DNA of 7,359 nucleotides from Deltaproteobacteria bacterium GWA2_55_10 (GCA_001797415.1 MGPL01000079.1:729-8087), one strand, 5' to 3'. Counted from the first letter of the stretch, positions 1 through 6,230 are shown. Notes: generated by a model not told the origin, from the letters alone. Made by a program: numbers and translations.

Positions 1-99
1 GCAGGCGTGGTCGTCGGCAAGATAGGCACAGCTACGGTAACGCCGGAAGAGCTCTATAACGCGGTCATGGCCGGGCTCAAGGTCAGGCTGCCGCAATAG
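1..99 (+). CDS. rfaE1: D-glycero-beta-D-manno-heptose-7-phosphate kinase, C-terminal end (partial)
   Basis: Only the last 32 codons are present, in frame from base 1 to a TAG at 97-99. The peptide begins AGVVVGKIGTATVTPEEL, which matches the C-terminal end of the PfkB-type kinase domain of HldE/RfaE (E. coli has a similar AGVVVGKLGTSTV stretch). The enzyme phosphorylates D,D-heptose 7-phosphate at C1 in the cytoplasm, on the route to ADP-heptose for the LPS inner core. The protein stops about 15 residues after this motif, with no room for the C-terminal adenylyltransferase domain of bifunctional HldE. It is therefore probably the stand-alone kinase (HldA/RfaE1 type), with the adenylyltransferase encoded elsewhere. 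The kinase active site lies outside the window, so another PfkB-family sugar kinase remains possible. Confidence 0.7.
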   Translation, partial: AGVVVGKIGTATVTPEELYNAVMAGLKVRLPQ

Positions 100-125
100 T
101 TTCAGCGGGCAATTGGGATGGTATC

Positions 126-284
126 TTGAGAGAACCTTTTTATAAAAAGGTTCTCTCAAACTCTCTCCAAAAATTTTCAGTTCTTCCTGTCCGGCCCCCC
201 TGAGAACTTATGGGGGACCGGACGGGAACTAAAAGTCTTTGAAGGGGGTCTGGGGGAAACTTTCTACAGAAAGTTTCCCCCAGA
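126..284. repeat. Composite palindromic intergenic element 1 (BIME-like)
   Basis: This element fills most of the 227-bp spacer between rfaE1 and yicC. A perfect 34-bp palindrome lies at 126-159 (17-base half TTGAGAGAACCTTTTTA). A second near-perfect hairpin lies at 249-284 (17-bp arms beginning TCTGGGGGAAAC, 2-base loop). Between them, at 179-230, is an imperfect hairpin around GTCCGG / CCGGAC with a 10-base loop. The two outer hairpins and their asymmetric flanks, each ending in AGTTC, are in inverted orientation, so the whole 159 bp also reads as one imperfect inverted repeat. About 21 of 30 bases match across the two outer hairpins. Neither outer hairpin is followed by a T-run, so they are not standard intrinsic terminators. 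No convincing promoter is visible in the rest of the spacer (100-125, 285-326). Confidence 0.85.
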
Positions 285-326
285 ATGCCTTCCAGTTGTC
301 TGCCAAACCACTGAGGAAGTGACTAC

Positions 327-1196
327 ATGGCAAGGTCCATGACAGGCTGGGGCAAGGGGGATTTCACCATTGGCGGGGACGTTTACGCGATAGAGGTCAA
401 GACGCTCAACCACAGGTTCATCGATATCTCGATGCGCGCTCCCGAGAGGTTCTCGTCCATGGAGACGAGGATAAGAGACGAGATAAAGAAGCGCTTTTCA
501 AGGGGCTCTTTTTCCGTGCATATAAACGCGGTCTCATCAGAGACCCCTCCCTTGAAGCTCAATGTGCCGATGGCGCGGCTTTACTTGGAAGCCGCCAAAG
601 AGATCAAGGCAGAGCTTGGCGTAAAGGGCGAGATGGACCTCGGGACCATGCTGAGGCAGAAGGACATCTTTACATTTGAAAGAAAAGGCTCTGTAGCCGA
701 CGAGGATTGGGGGGCGGTAAGGGCCGGGTTGGATGCGGCCCTCGGCCAGGTGGAAGAGTGGAGGGCAAAAGAGGGCGAGGCGCTTATTGCAGACCTCCTT
801 TCAAGGATGACGACGCTCGAAGGCCTGCTTTTCACCGTAGAAGTAAGGATACCTAAGATGGTCGAGGGCTACAGGGACAAGCTCAAGGCCGAGATGGAGA
901 AGATACTCGCCGGAAAGGTCGAGGAATCGAGGATACTCCTCGAGGCCGCCCTCTTTGCCGAGAAGACCGACACTGCGGAAGAGGCGACGCGCTTGAAGAG
1001 CCATCTCGAGCTGTTCAGGACGCTGCTGGCTTCTACCGGCCCGGCCGGGAAGAAGCTCGATTTCCTCTGCCAGGAGCTTGGCAGGGAGATAAACACCATA
1101 GGCTCGAAGGCCAACGACATAAAGATAACCCAGACCGTCATCGACATGAAGGGCGAGGTGGAAAAGATAAGGGAGCAGGTACAGAACGTAGAATGA
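327..1196 (+). CDS. yicC: YicC/YloC family endoribonuclease
   Basis: The 289-residue protein has the usual length for the YicC family. It opens with MARSMTGWGKGDF, close to the family's typical MIRSMTGFGR start, followed by the YicC N-terminal domain (about residues 1-155). It ends with the conserved DUF1732 region (about 205-289), with the motifs RLKSHLELF, KKLDFLCQELGREINTIGSKAND and EKIREQVQNVE. E. coli YicC is reported to act in RNA degradation, including of the small RNA RyhB, and related proteins are endoribonucleases; the substrate here is unknown. The start is supported by GAGGAAG at 313-319, 7 bases upstream. The stop overlaps the gmk start (ATGA, 1193-1196), so the two are probably translationally coupled. 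yicC next to gmk is a common arrangement. Confidence 0.93.
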   Translation: MARSMTGWGKGDFTIGGDVYAIEVKTLNHRFIDISMRAPERFSSMETRIRDEIKKRFSRGSFSVHINAVSSETPPLKLNVPMARLYLEAAKEIKAELGVKGEMDLGTMLRQKDIFTFERKGSVADEDWGAVRAGLDAALGQVEEWRAKEGEALIADLLSRMTTLEGLLFTVEVRIPKMVEGYRDKLKAEMEKILAGKVEESRILLEAALFAEKTDTAEEATRLKSHLELFRTLLASTGPAGKKLDFLCQELGREINTIGSKANDIKITQTVIDMKGEVEKIREQVQNVE

Positions 1197-1804
1197 GCGG
1201 CATAGCCTATATAGTCTCAGCGCCCTCGGGCGCGGGCAAGACGACCCTTTGCAAGATGGCGGCTAAAGAGTTCCCTGATATCAGGAACTCGGTATCGTAT
1301 ACAACGAGGAAGCAGCGGCCCGGAGAGGTAAACGGGGTCGATTACTGGTTCGTGGACGACGCTGTCTTCGACGGGATGGTCTCAAGGGGCGAGTTCCTCG
1401 AGTACGCGGACGTCTACGGAAAGAAGTACGGGACATCGAAAAAGGACCTCGACGCCATGCTGGAGAAGGGCATGAGCGTAATACTCGAGATAGATGTGCA
1501 GGGCGCGGCCAATGTGCGAAAAAGGATGGAAGGTGGCGTATTCATCTTCATTCTCCCGCCGTCGCTCAAGGCCGCCGAGGATAGGCTCACTGGCAGGGGC
1601 AAGGATACGCCCGGGGAGATAAAGAGGAGGCTTGGCATAGCTGCCGAGGAGATAAGAAAAGCCCCTGAGTACGACTATATCGTGGTCAACGACGACCTCG
1701 ATAAGGCCTTTGAGACCTTCTCGTCGATAATAAGGGCTGAGAAGGCCAGGTCAGCGAGGGTAAAGGGCGCTCTGAAGGGGTTTTTCGGCGGTCTTATAGG
1801 GTAG
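1193..1804 (+). CDS. gmk: Guanylate kinase
   Basis: This 203-residue cytoplasmic enzyme transfers phosphate from ATP to GMP, giving GDP for GTP, dGTP and (p)ppGpp synthesis. The P-loop APSGAGKT is at residues 10-17. The GMP-binding region SVSYTTRKQRPGEVNGVDYW spans residues 33-52 (Ser35, Arg39, Arg42 and Tyr51 expected to contact GMP) and continues through FLEYADVYGKKYGT (68-81, Glu70 and Tyr79). EIDVQGA is at 99-105. The lid segment GRGKDTPGEIKRRL is at 134-147, with Arg135 and Arg146 as expected catalytic arginines. Length and motif order are normal. The ATG overlaps the yicC stop by 4 bases and has no good Shine-Dalgarno at normal spacing, which fits translational coupling. Confidence 0.97.
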   Translation: MSGIAYIVSAPSGAGKTTLCKMAAKEFPDIRNSVSYTTRKQRPGEVNGVDYWFVDDAVFDGMVSRGEFLEYADVYGKKYGTSKKDLDAMLEKGMSVILEIDVQGAANVRKRMEGGVFIFILPPSLKAAEDRLTGRGKDTPGEIKRRLGIAAEEIRKAPEYDYIVVNDDLDKAFETFSSIIRAEKARSARVKGALKGFFGGLIG

Positions 1805-1816
1805 ATTCACGGGCAG

Positions 1817-1846
1817 TTGACATACTGGACCCGAATAAAGTATACT
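1817..1846 (+). promoter_or_regulatory. Sigma-70 type promoter for rpoZ
   Basis: A perfect -35 box TTGACA (1817-1822) and a near-consensus -10 box TATACT (1841-1846) are separated by 18 bases in the 79-bp gmk-rpoZ gap. Transcription would start near 1853, leaving a leader of about 30 bases before the rpoZ ATG. The promoter would let omega be made independently of yicC-gmk. It is a sequence match only. Confidence 0.75.
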
Positions 1847-1866
1847 AATAGTCTTGTTCCGTATCT

Positions 1867-1876
1867 AAAGGAGGTC
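1867..1876 (+). promoter_or_regulatory. Strong ribosome binding site of rpoZ
   Basis: AAAGGAGGTC contains a full match to the anti-Shine-Dalgarno core. AGGAGG (1869-1874) ends 9 bases before the ATG at 1884. This fixes the rpoZ start, and it is the strongest ribosome binding site in the window. Confidence 0.85.
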
Positions 1877-1883
1877 AGCATAT

Positions 1884-2096
1884 ATGGCAAGGATAACCGT
1901 AGAGGATTGCCTGAAGGAAGTTCCGAGCAGGTTCATGCTGGTCCATCTCGCGTCCCAGAGGGCGCGGGACCTTATAAAGGGCGCGCCTTCCACGGTCAAG
2001 ACCGACAACAAGGCCGTAGTGACTGCCTTGAGGGAGATCGCAGCGGGCAAGGTCAGGATGGTGCCCAGGTCCAAGAAGAAAGAGCTTCACGACTGA
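1884..2096 (+). CDS. rpoZ: DNA-directed RNA polymerase omega subunit
   Basis: This 70-residue protein has the form of a complete omega subunit: MARITVEDCL at the N-terminus, then SRFMLVHLASQRARDL (15-30) and KAVVTALREIAAGKV (43-57). Omega wraps the C-terminal end of beta-prime and helps RNA polymerase assembly. In E. coli, omega residues 2-5 (ARVT) and Arg52 form part of ppGpp site 1. Here ARIT (2-5) and Arg50 (in ALREI) occupy the equivalent places, so site 1 is probably retained. The gene is 79 bp downstream of gmk, with its own promoter and a strong ribosome binding site, and is closed by an intrinsic terminator. In E. coli spoT follows rpoZ; here it does not. A longer overlapping reading frame in another frame (1817-2152) lacks a recognisable product. 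Confidence 0.95.
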   Translation: MARITVEDCLKEVPSRFMLVHLASQRARDLIKGAPSTVKTDNKAVVTALREIAAGKVRMVPRSKKKELHD

Positions 2097-2110
2097 ACAT
2101 TTTAGAATTG

Positions 2111-2146
2111 AAAAGGGGGGACGGCTTGGCCGTCCCCCCTTTTTTT
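2111..2146 (+). terminator. Intrinsic terminator after rpoZ, possibly bidirectional
   Basis: A perfect 15-bp stem (left arm 2111-2125, right arm 2129-2143) contains GGGGGGACGGC / GCCGTCCCCCC, has a 3-base loop TTG, and leads into a T-run at 2140-2146. It lies 14 bases after the rpoZ stop. On the minus strand the hairpin is followed by TTTTCAAT, so it may also stop transcripts arriving from the convergent transporter operon. Confidence 0.92.
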
Positions 2147-2179
2147 GTCTAAGGAAACCTCTGGTTAATTCATTATTCA

Positions 2180-2293
2180 TCATTGCGAGCGTGTGAGCCG
2201 AAGCCGCGAGCGGAGCGTGGCGGTAAGCAATCTCGTCTTTAGGTAATCAAGCTCACCTTGAGATTGCTTCGTCGCTAAAGCTCCTCGCAATGA
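2180..2293. repeat. Composite inverted-repeat element 2 (CATTGCGAG type)
   Basis: This element lies in the convergent spacer between rpoZ and the membrane-protein gene. Outer arms TCATTGCGAG (2180-2189) and CTCGCAATGA (2284-2293) are exact inverted repeats, as are the inner arms AAGCAATCTC (2225-2234) and GAGATTGCTT (2260-2269). Each half is itself a small inverted repeat, because ATTGC near one edge pairs with GCAAT near the other. The left half carries about 20 extra GC-rich bases (GAGCCGAAGCCGCGAGCGG region) compared with the right. From memory, CATTGCGAG...CTCGCAATG elements are a widespread intergenic repeat type in several bacterial phyla. No reading frame or T-run is associated. Confidence 0.85.
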
Positions 2294-2312
2294 CAGCAGA
2301 AACGAGAATCGA

Positions 2313-2903
2313 TCAGAGAGCACCACTACTCTTCGCGCCCGCTGGATAGAGCCTCCGCATACAGACCGTCAGGCCGAAGGCTACGCCAAAGGCAATCATC
2401 AAACCCGTAAAGAAAAAACCCCATGTCTCCGGCCTTATTACGCCGAGGGCTATTATAAGTACCAGTACCGGCAAATCGAGAAAATGCGTAAAGGCAGGCA
2501 GGGACCTGCCCCTTTCCCTTTTGAGCTTCTCTTCAGACTGACCCGATACCAGCCTTTCGAAAGCAATCCTTTTGAGCCGCATGAAATAAATACGGGTTAT
2601 CGTATTCCCTTCGATGAACTCCAGGGCAAAGAGGAGAATCATGCCTGCGAGCCAGGGTATGTCGAGGAATCCCCAGCCTCCGTAAAAAACAGTCGTCATC
2701 CACGCGCCTGAGACAAGCAGAAGCAGGGCGCCGGGGACGACGATGCCGTTATAGAACAGGGCTATGTTGCGCGTAGCCTCCGCAAAGAGGGCCGGGTCGT
2801 CCACCTGCCTTGACCGCAGGTCTGATAACCAGACGCCTATAAGGCCGCCGCCAATGAGGACGGTGCCGATGACGTGAGCGAATTTCAGGATGCTGTAGGT
2901 CAT
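2313..2903 (-). CDS. Multi-spanning inner-membrane protein, DUF2269-like
   Basis: This 196-residue hydrophobic protein has about five predicted membrane helices: residues 8-26, 52-72, 80-98, 142-157 and 162-182. A strongly basic, Arg/Lys-rich loop at 104-133 separates the third and fourth. His10 in the first helix (LKFAHVIGTVLIGGGLIGVW), the PGALLLLVSGAW segment (57-68) and the FTHFLDLPVL segment (138-147) recall the DUF2269 family of predicted integral membrane proteins. No function is known for that family and I do not assign one. The ATG is 17 bp downstream of the oppDF stop on the same strand, so it is probably the last gene of that operon. Its ribosome binding site is weak (only GAGAT in range), which suggests dependence on translation of oppDF. 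It ends in the convergent spacer next to element 2. Confidence 0.6.
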   Translation of the reverse strand: MTYSILKFAHVIGTVLIGGGLIGVWLSDLRSRQVDDPALFAEATRNIALFYNGIVVPGALLLLVSGAWMTTVFYGGWGFLDIPWLAGMILLFALEFIEGNTITRIYFMRLKRIAFERLVSGQSEEKLKRERGRSLPAFTHFLDLPVLVLIIALGVIRPETWGFFFTGLMIAFGVAFGLTVCMRRLYPAGAKSSGAL

Positions 2904-2920
2904 AGGGGATCTCGATCAGC

Positions 2921-4813
2921 CTAATCCTGCTTCAGGATATCATGCCCCGGAAGCCTCCACCCGCTTACAAGCCTCTCGTCTATCCGCGGTACGGCTGACA
3001 GGAGCTTTTTCGTATAGTCGTTCTTCGGGTTTGAGAATATCTCGGCAGTGGGCGCCCTCTCGACTATCTTTCCGGCGTACATGACGGCTACCTCGTCGGC
3101 TATATACTCCACCACGCTGAGGTCATGTGTTATGAAGAGGAAGGAGAGGCCGAAGTCCCTCTGGATTGATTTCAGCAGGTTCAATATCTGCGCCTGGACG
3201 GACACGTCGAGTGCCGATACAGCCTCGTCGCAGACTATGAACTCCGGGTCGACCGCGAGCGCCCTGGCTATGCCTATCCTCTGGCGCTGCCCGCCGGAGA
3301 ACTCGTGCGGGTAGCGCGCCATCATCTCCGGAGAGAGGCCCACGCGCTCCATTACGGAGGCGACCTTCTCGATGCGCTCTTCCCTTTTCATGCCCGGCCT
3401 TACTGCCTTGAGCCCTTCCTCTATGGTCTCCCTCACCGTAAGTCTGGGGTTCAAGGACGAGTACGGGTCCTGGAAGATTATCTGAAGGAGAGACCGGTGA
3501 CTTTTAAGCTCCCGTTCCTTGAGACTTGAAAGGTCCCTGCCTTTGAATACAATCTCTCCCGCCGTCGGCCTTATGAGCTGGAGGATCGATTTGCCTGCCG
3601 TGGTCTTTCCGCAGCCCGACTCGCCGACAAGCGCGAGCGTAGAGCCCTTCTTCACGTCTATGTCTATGCCGTCGACCGCCTTCACAAAGCCGACTGTCCT
3701 CTTGAGCACGCCTTTCTTTATCGGATACCAGGTCTTGAGGCCCTTCACCTCAAGCAGCGCCTCTCTTTCAGCCGGAGGCACTGTTAATGGCGGCAAAATA
3801 TCAGGTTCCTGCCTCAAAGGCCTTGAATGGGGCTGGCTCATGAAGGCCGCGTCATAGAGGTGGCAGGCTGCCTGATGGCCCGGCGCCCATTCCGTAAGGG
3901 GCGGTTCGATCATGGCGCAGCCCTCCATCTCCCTCGGACATCTGCCCGCAAAGTGGCAGCCCTTGGGGTATGATGTCGCAGGAGGCACTGTCCCGGCAAT
4001 GGTGTCGAGGGCCTTGCCCCTCTTTTCGTGGCCGGGTATCGACCGAAGGAGCTTTACGGTGTATGGGTGCATGGGGTTCCTGAAGAGCGCCTTGCCGGGT
4101 GCGACCTCCACGAGCTTGCCCGCGTACATGACCCCGACGACATCCGCGTTCTGATAGACCAGGGCCATGTTGTGGGTTATAAGGAGGATCGCCGTGCCTG
4201 TCTGGGCCTTCATCTCGCGGATGAGCTTCAGTATCTCTTCCTGTATAGTCACATCGAGGGCCGTTGTCGGCTCGTCGGCAATGAGGAGGTCCGGCTTGCA
4301 GGCAAGGGCCATCGCTATCATCACCCTCTGGCGCTGGCCTCCTGAGAGGCGGTGCGGATACTCGTTGAAGAGGCGCTCAGGGTCAGGCAGCTGGACCTTA
4401 TCGAGCATCTCTATTGCCGCCCTCTTCGCCTCTGTCCTGCTCTTGTCCTGGTGAAGGACTATCGCCTCCATGACCTGGTCGCCGATGGTGAATACCGGGT
4501 TCAGAGAGGTCATGGGCTCCTGGAATATCATCGATATCTTGTTGCCCCGTATCTCCCTCTTTTTTCTCTCATCAAGTGGCACTATATCAGTGCCGTTCAA
4601 GATGACCTCGCCGCCCGCGATATATCCCGCAGGCTCAGGCACGAGCTGGATTATGGAGAGGGCGGTAATAGATTTGCCGGAGCCGGATTCGCCGACCAGG
4701 GCAAAGGTCCCCCCCTTGGGTATCTCGAAGGATACGCCGTCAACGGCCTTCGCGAGGCCGCTGGAGGTCTTGAAGTAGGTCTTGAGATTGTTGACCTTTA
4801 GTATAGGTGTCAC
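2921..4813 (-). CDS. Peptide ABC transporter, fused OppD-OppF ATP-binding protein
   Basis: This 630-residue cytoplasmic ATPase drives an Opp/Dpp-type importer and carries two complete nucleotide-binding domains. Domain 1 (OppD-like) has Walker A GESGSGKS (41-48), Q-loop Gln98, signature LSGGQ (156-160), Walker B ending ADEP (179-182) and His214. It is followed by the oligopeptide-transporter tail (HPYT 249-252) and four cysteines at 286, 292, 299 and 317. The same region binds a [4Fe-4S] cluster in some OppD/DppD structures. Domain 2 (OppF-like) has Walker A GESGCGKT (397-404), Gln448, FSGGQ (505-509), Walker B ending CDE (528-530) and His563; it lacks the cysteine cluster and ends at VPRIDE plus a short tail. 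Met325 sits in the linker where a separate OppF would begin. Translation starts at GTG, supported by AAGGA five bases upstream. Both sites look catalytically competent. The substrate cannot be told. Confidence 0.93.
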   Translation of the reverse strand: MTPILKVNNLKTYFKTSSGLAKAVDGVSFEIPKGGTFALVGESGSGKSITALSIIQLVPEPAGYIAGGEVILNGTDIVPLDERKKREIRGNKISMIFQEPMTSLNPVFTIGDQVMEAIVLHQDKSRTEAKRAAIEMLDKVQLPDPERLFNEYPHRLSGGQRQRVMIAMALACKPDLLIADEPTTALDVTIQEEILKLIREMKAQTGTAILLITHNMALVYQNADVVGVMYAGKLVEVAPGKALFRNPMHPYTVKLLRSIPGHEKRGKALDTIAGTVPPATSYPKGCHFAGRCPREMEGCAMIEPPLTEWAPGHQAACHLYDAAFMSQPHSRPLRQEPDILPPLTVPPAEREALLEVKGLKTWYPIKKGVLKRTVGFVKAVDGIDIDVKKGSTLALVGESGCGKTTAGKSILQLIRPTAGEIVFKGRDLSSLKERELKSHRSLLQIIFQDPYSSLNPRLTVRETIEEGLKAVRPGMKREERIEKVASVMERVGLSPEMMARYPHEFSGGQRQRIGIARALAVDPEFIVCDEAVSALDVSVQAQILNLLKSIQRDFGLSFLFITHDLSVVEYIADEVAVMYAGKIVERAPTAEIFSNPKNDYTKKLLSAVPRIDERLVSGWRLPGHDILKQD

Positions 4814-4818
4814 ATAAT

Positions 4819-4823
4819 TCCTT
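4819..4823 (-). promoter_or_regulatory. Ribosome binding site fixing the GTG start of the fused ATPase
   Basis: On the minus strand AAGGA is followed by a 5-base spacer (ATTAT) and then GTG at 4813-4811. This supports GTG as the start, giving MTPILKVNNLKTYF, a normal OppD N-terminus. Confidence 0.7.
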
Positions 4824-4855
4824 AGAGGCCTGTTTAAACTACATTCTTTAATCGT

Positions 4856-5020
4856 GAAATTCCCCGTAGCTCTGCTACGGGAGGGTTACCTTATAACCTC
4901 CCCGTTGACGGGGGAGGGCAGGGTGGGGGTGAAAATATTTTTCACCCTCCCCTCAGTCCCCTCCCGTCAAGGGAGGGGAAGATTTAAGAAGATACCCCGC
5001 AGCTTGATGCGGGGTGGTTC
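4856..5020. repeat. Composite palindromic intergenic element 3, inside the transporter operon
   Basis: This element occupies most of the spacer between oppC and the ATPase gene. Five hairpins can be read: 4863-4881 (CCCGTAGC / GCTACGGG), 4898-4916 (CTCCCCG / CGGGGGAG with a bulge), 4927-4947 (GGGTGAAAA / TTTTCACCC), 4958-4978 (CCCCTCCC / GGGAGGGG) and 4994-5015 (ACCCCGCA / TGCGGGGT). They are arranged symmetrically about TAT at 4936-4938. TTGACGGG at 4905 matches the inverse CCCGTCAA ending at 4970, and the outer two hairpins correspond to each other, so the whole element is one imperfect inverted repeat. The right end (GGTTCA) includes the oppC stop codon, which reads TCA on this strand. No hairpin is followed by a good U-run on the minus strand, so read-through into the ATPase gene is likely. 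Confidence 0.85.
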
Positions 5021-6203
5021 AGTGCCAGCCCTTGCCGGTCCTTAATCTAGGATCGAGCGCGTCTCTTACCGCATCCCCGAATATGTTAGCGGGCAGCACC
5101 AGGCTGAACATGAAGACGAACGCGGCAAAGAGGTTCCACCAGACAATCGGGTCCCTTGAAAGCTCCAGGCGCGCGGTGTTTATCATGTTGCCCCAGCTGC
5201 CCATCTGCGGGCCGACGCCGATGCCTATGTAGCTCAGTATCGCCTCGGCAAGCACGAGGCCGCTGAACTGGAGCACGAAGGTTATGAGCACGAGGTGCAT
5301 GACATTTGGCACTATGTGCCTTGCTATTATGCCCGGCTTTGATACGCCGAATGCGCGCGAGGCCTGCACGTACTCGAGCTCCCTGAGTTTTAAGGTCTCG
5401 CCCCTGATGAGCCTGCACAGGTCTGTCCACGATGTTATGCCGAGTATCAACGCCAGCCAGAAGAGCCTCTCGTTCAAGACAAAGAAGCTCAAACTTATCT
5501 GCGATTGCGAAATAAGGCCGCCCTGGTAACCGGAAGTCCCGAAGAGGAGCATGAACGCTACTATGAGCAGCACGCCGGGAATCGATGCGAGGGTCGTATA
5601 GATGTACTGCACGATGTCATCGATGAGACCGCCGTAATAGCCAGCTATGACGCCGAAGAATATCGCGAACGGGACCATTATAAGGGTCGTGCCGGCGCCG
5701 ATGACAATGGCGGTCCTCACGCCCTTGATGGCCGAGAAAAGGACGTCATTTCCCACCTTGTCGGTGCCGAGCCAGTGCGCGCCGGGGTGCTTCATGGCCG
5801 GGTAATCGCGTACCGCCTCGCCGTTCGGAAGCTCTACGGATTCTTTGGTGAATAGATACCTGGCAAACGGGGCCGAATAGCTCTTTTCGGTATTTGTGCG
5901 CAAGTCTGATAACGCCCTGTCAAGGAGGCTCAGGGCCTGCGGGCTGTAGATTGCCTCTCCCTTTTCCGTAAGGGCATGCCTTCCGCTGTCGTCAAAGACC
6001 CTGTCCCTGTAGCGTACGCTGTCCAGGAGCGCTATCGAGAAATAGACGAAGAGCACGGCCATGCAGACGAGCGCGAGCCTGTTCGTCCTTATCCCGGCCC
6101 ATGCCCGCGCGGCAATGCCTTCTCCCATCACCGAGAAAGCGAAATAGACTATCGCCGCGGCGAGGAAGTAAACTATCAGGTCTGTCGCGAGTATTACGGG
6201 CAT
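5019..6203 (-). CDS. Peptide ABC transporter permease, OppC/DppC type
   Basis: This 394-residue inner-membrane permease is longer than the roughly 300 residues usual for OppC. Conserved parts are HWLGTDKVGNDVLFSAIKGVRTAIVIG (143-169; the family's H-LGTD-GRDV-G-R pattern) and the EAA loop ELEYVQASRAFGVSKPGIIARH (about 275-296), which couples to the ATPase. It ends with the typical GDAVRDALDPRLR. Unusual are an extra hydrophobic helix at the N-terminus (about 3-26) before the usual first helix (43-60), a hydrophilic segment at 62-140 (containing LRTNTEKSYSAPFARYLF) expected outside the membrane, and an insert around 222-247 between helices. The start has only a weak Shine-Dalgarno; a later start at Met26 would remove the extra helix. 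The stop lies within element 3. It pairs with the OppB-type gene 138 bp upstream. Confidence 0.9.
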   Translation of the reverse strand: MPVILATDLIVYFLAAAIVYFAFSVMGEGIAARAWAGIRTNRLALVCMAVLFVYFSIALLDSVRYRDRVFDDSGRHALTEKGEAIYSPQALSLLDRALSDLRTNTEKSYSAPFARYLFTKESVELPNGEAVRDYPAMKHPGAHWLGTDKVGNDVLFSAIKGVRTAIVIGAGTTLIMVPFAIFFGVIAGYYGGLIDDIVQYIYTTLASIPGVLLIVAFMLLFGTSGYQGGLISQSQISLSFFVLNERLFWLALILGITSWTDLCRLIRGETLKLRELEYVQASRAFGVSKPGIIARHIVPNVMHLVLITFVLQFSGLVLAEAILSYIGIGVGPQMGSWGNMINTARLELSRDPIVWWNLFAAFVFMFSLVLPANIFGDAVRDALDPRLRTGKGWH

Positions 6204-6230
6204 ATTCTGGTCTTAATTGCTCTGCTTTAT

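Noticed and set aside
126..159. The perfect palindrome considered as an intrinsic terminator for rfaE1.
   Set aside because: No T-run follows the stem on either strand, and the palindrome is part of a larger symmetric element.
239..266. TTGAAG with a weak -10-like TTCTAC 17 bases later as a yicC promoter.
   Set aside because: The -10 match is poor, and both boxes are embedded in the repeat hairpin, so the match is likely chance.
1817..2152. Plus-strand frame of 111 codons overlapping rpoZ.
   Set aside because: It covers the rpoZ promoter, the gene and the terminator in another frame, and has no recognisable domain. rpoZ itself has a strong ribosome binding site and clear homology.
4826..4860. 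AT-rich stretch upstream of the ATPase gene (TTTAAACTACATTCTTTAAT) as a minus-strand promoter.
   Set aside because: No -35/-10 pair with acceptable spacing could be found.
4854..5045. Plus-strand reading frame of 63 codons giving a peptide containing SPLTGEGRVGVK.
   Set aside because: It is the translation of element 3, a repeat, and has no ribosome binding site. Such peptides are a common by-product of GC-rich intergenic repeats.
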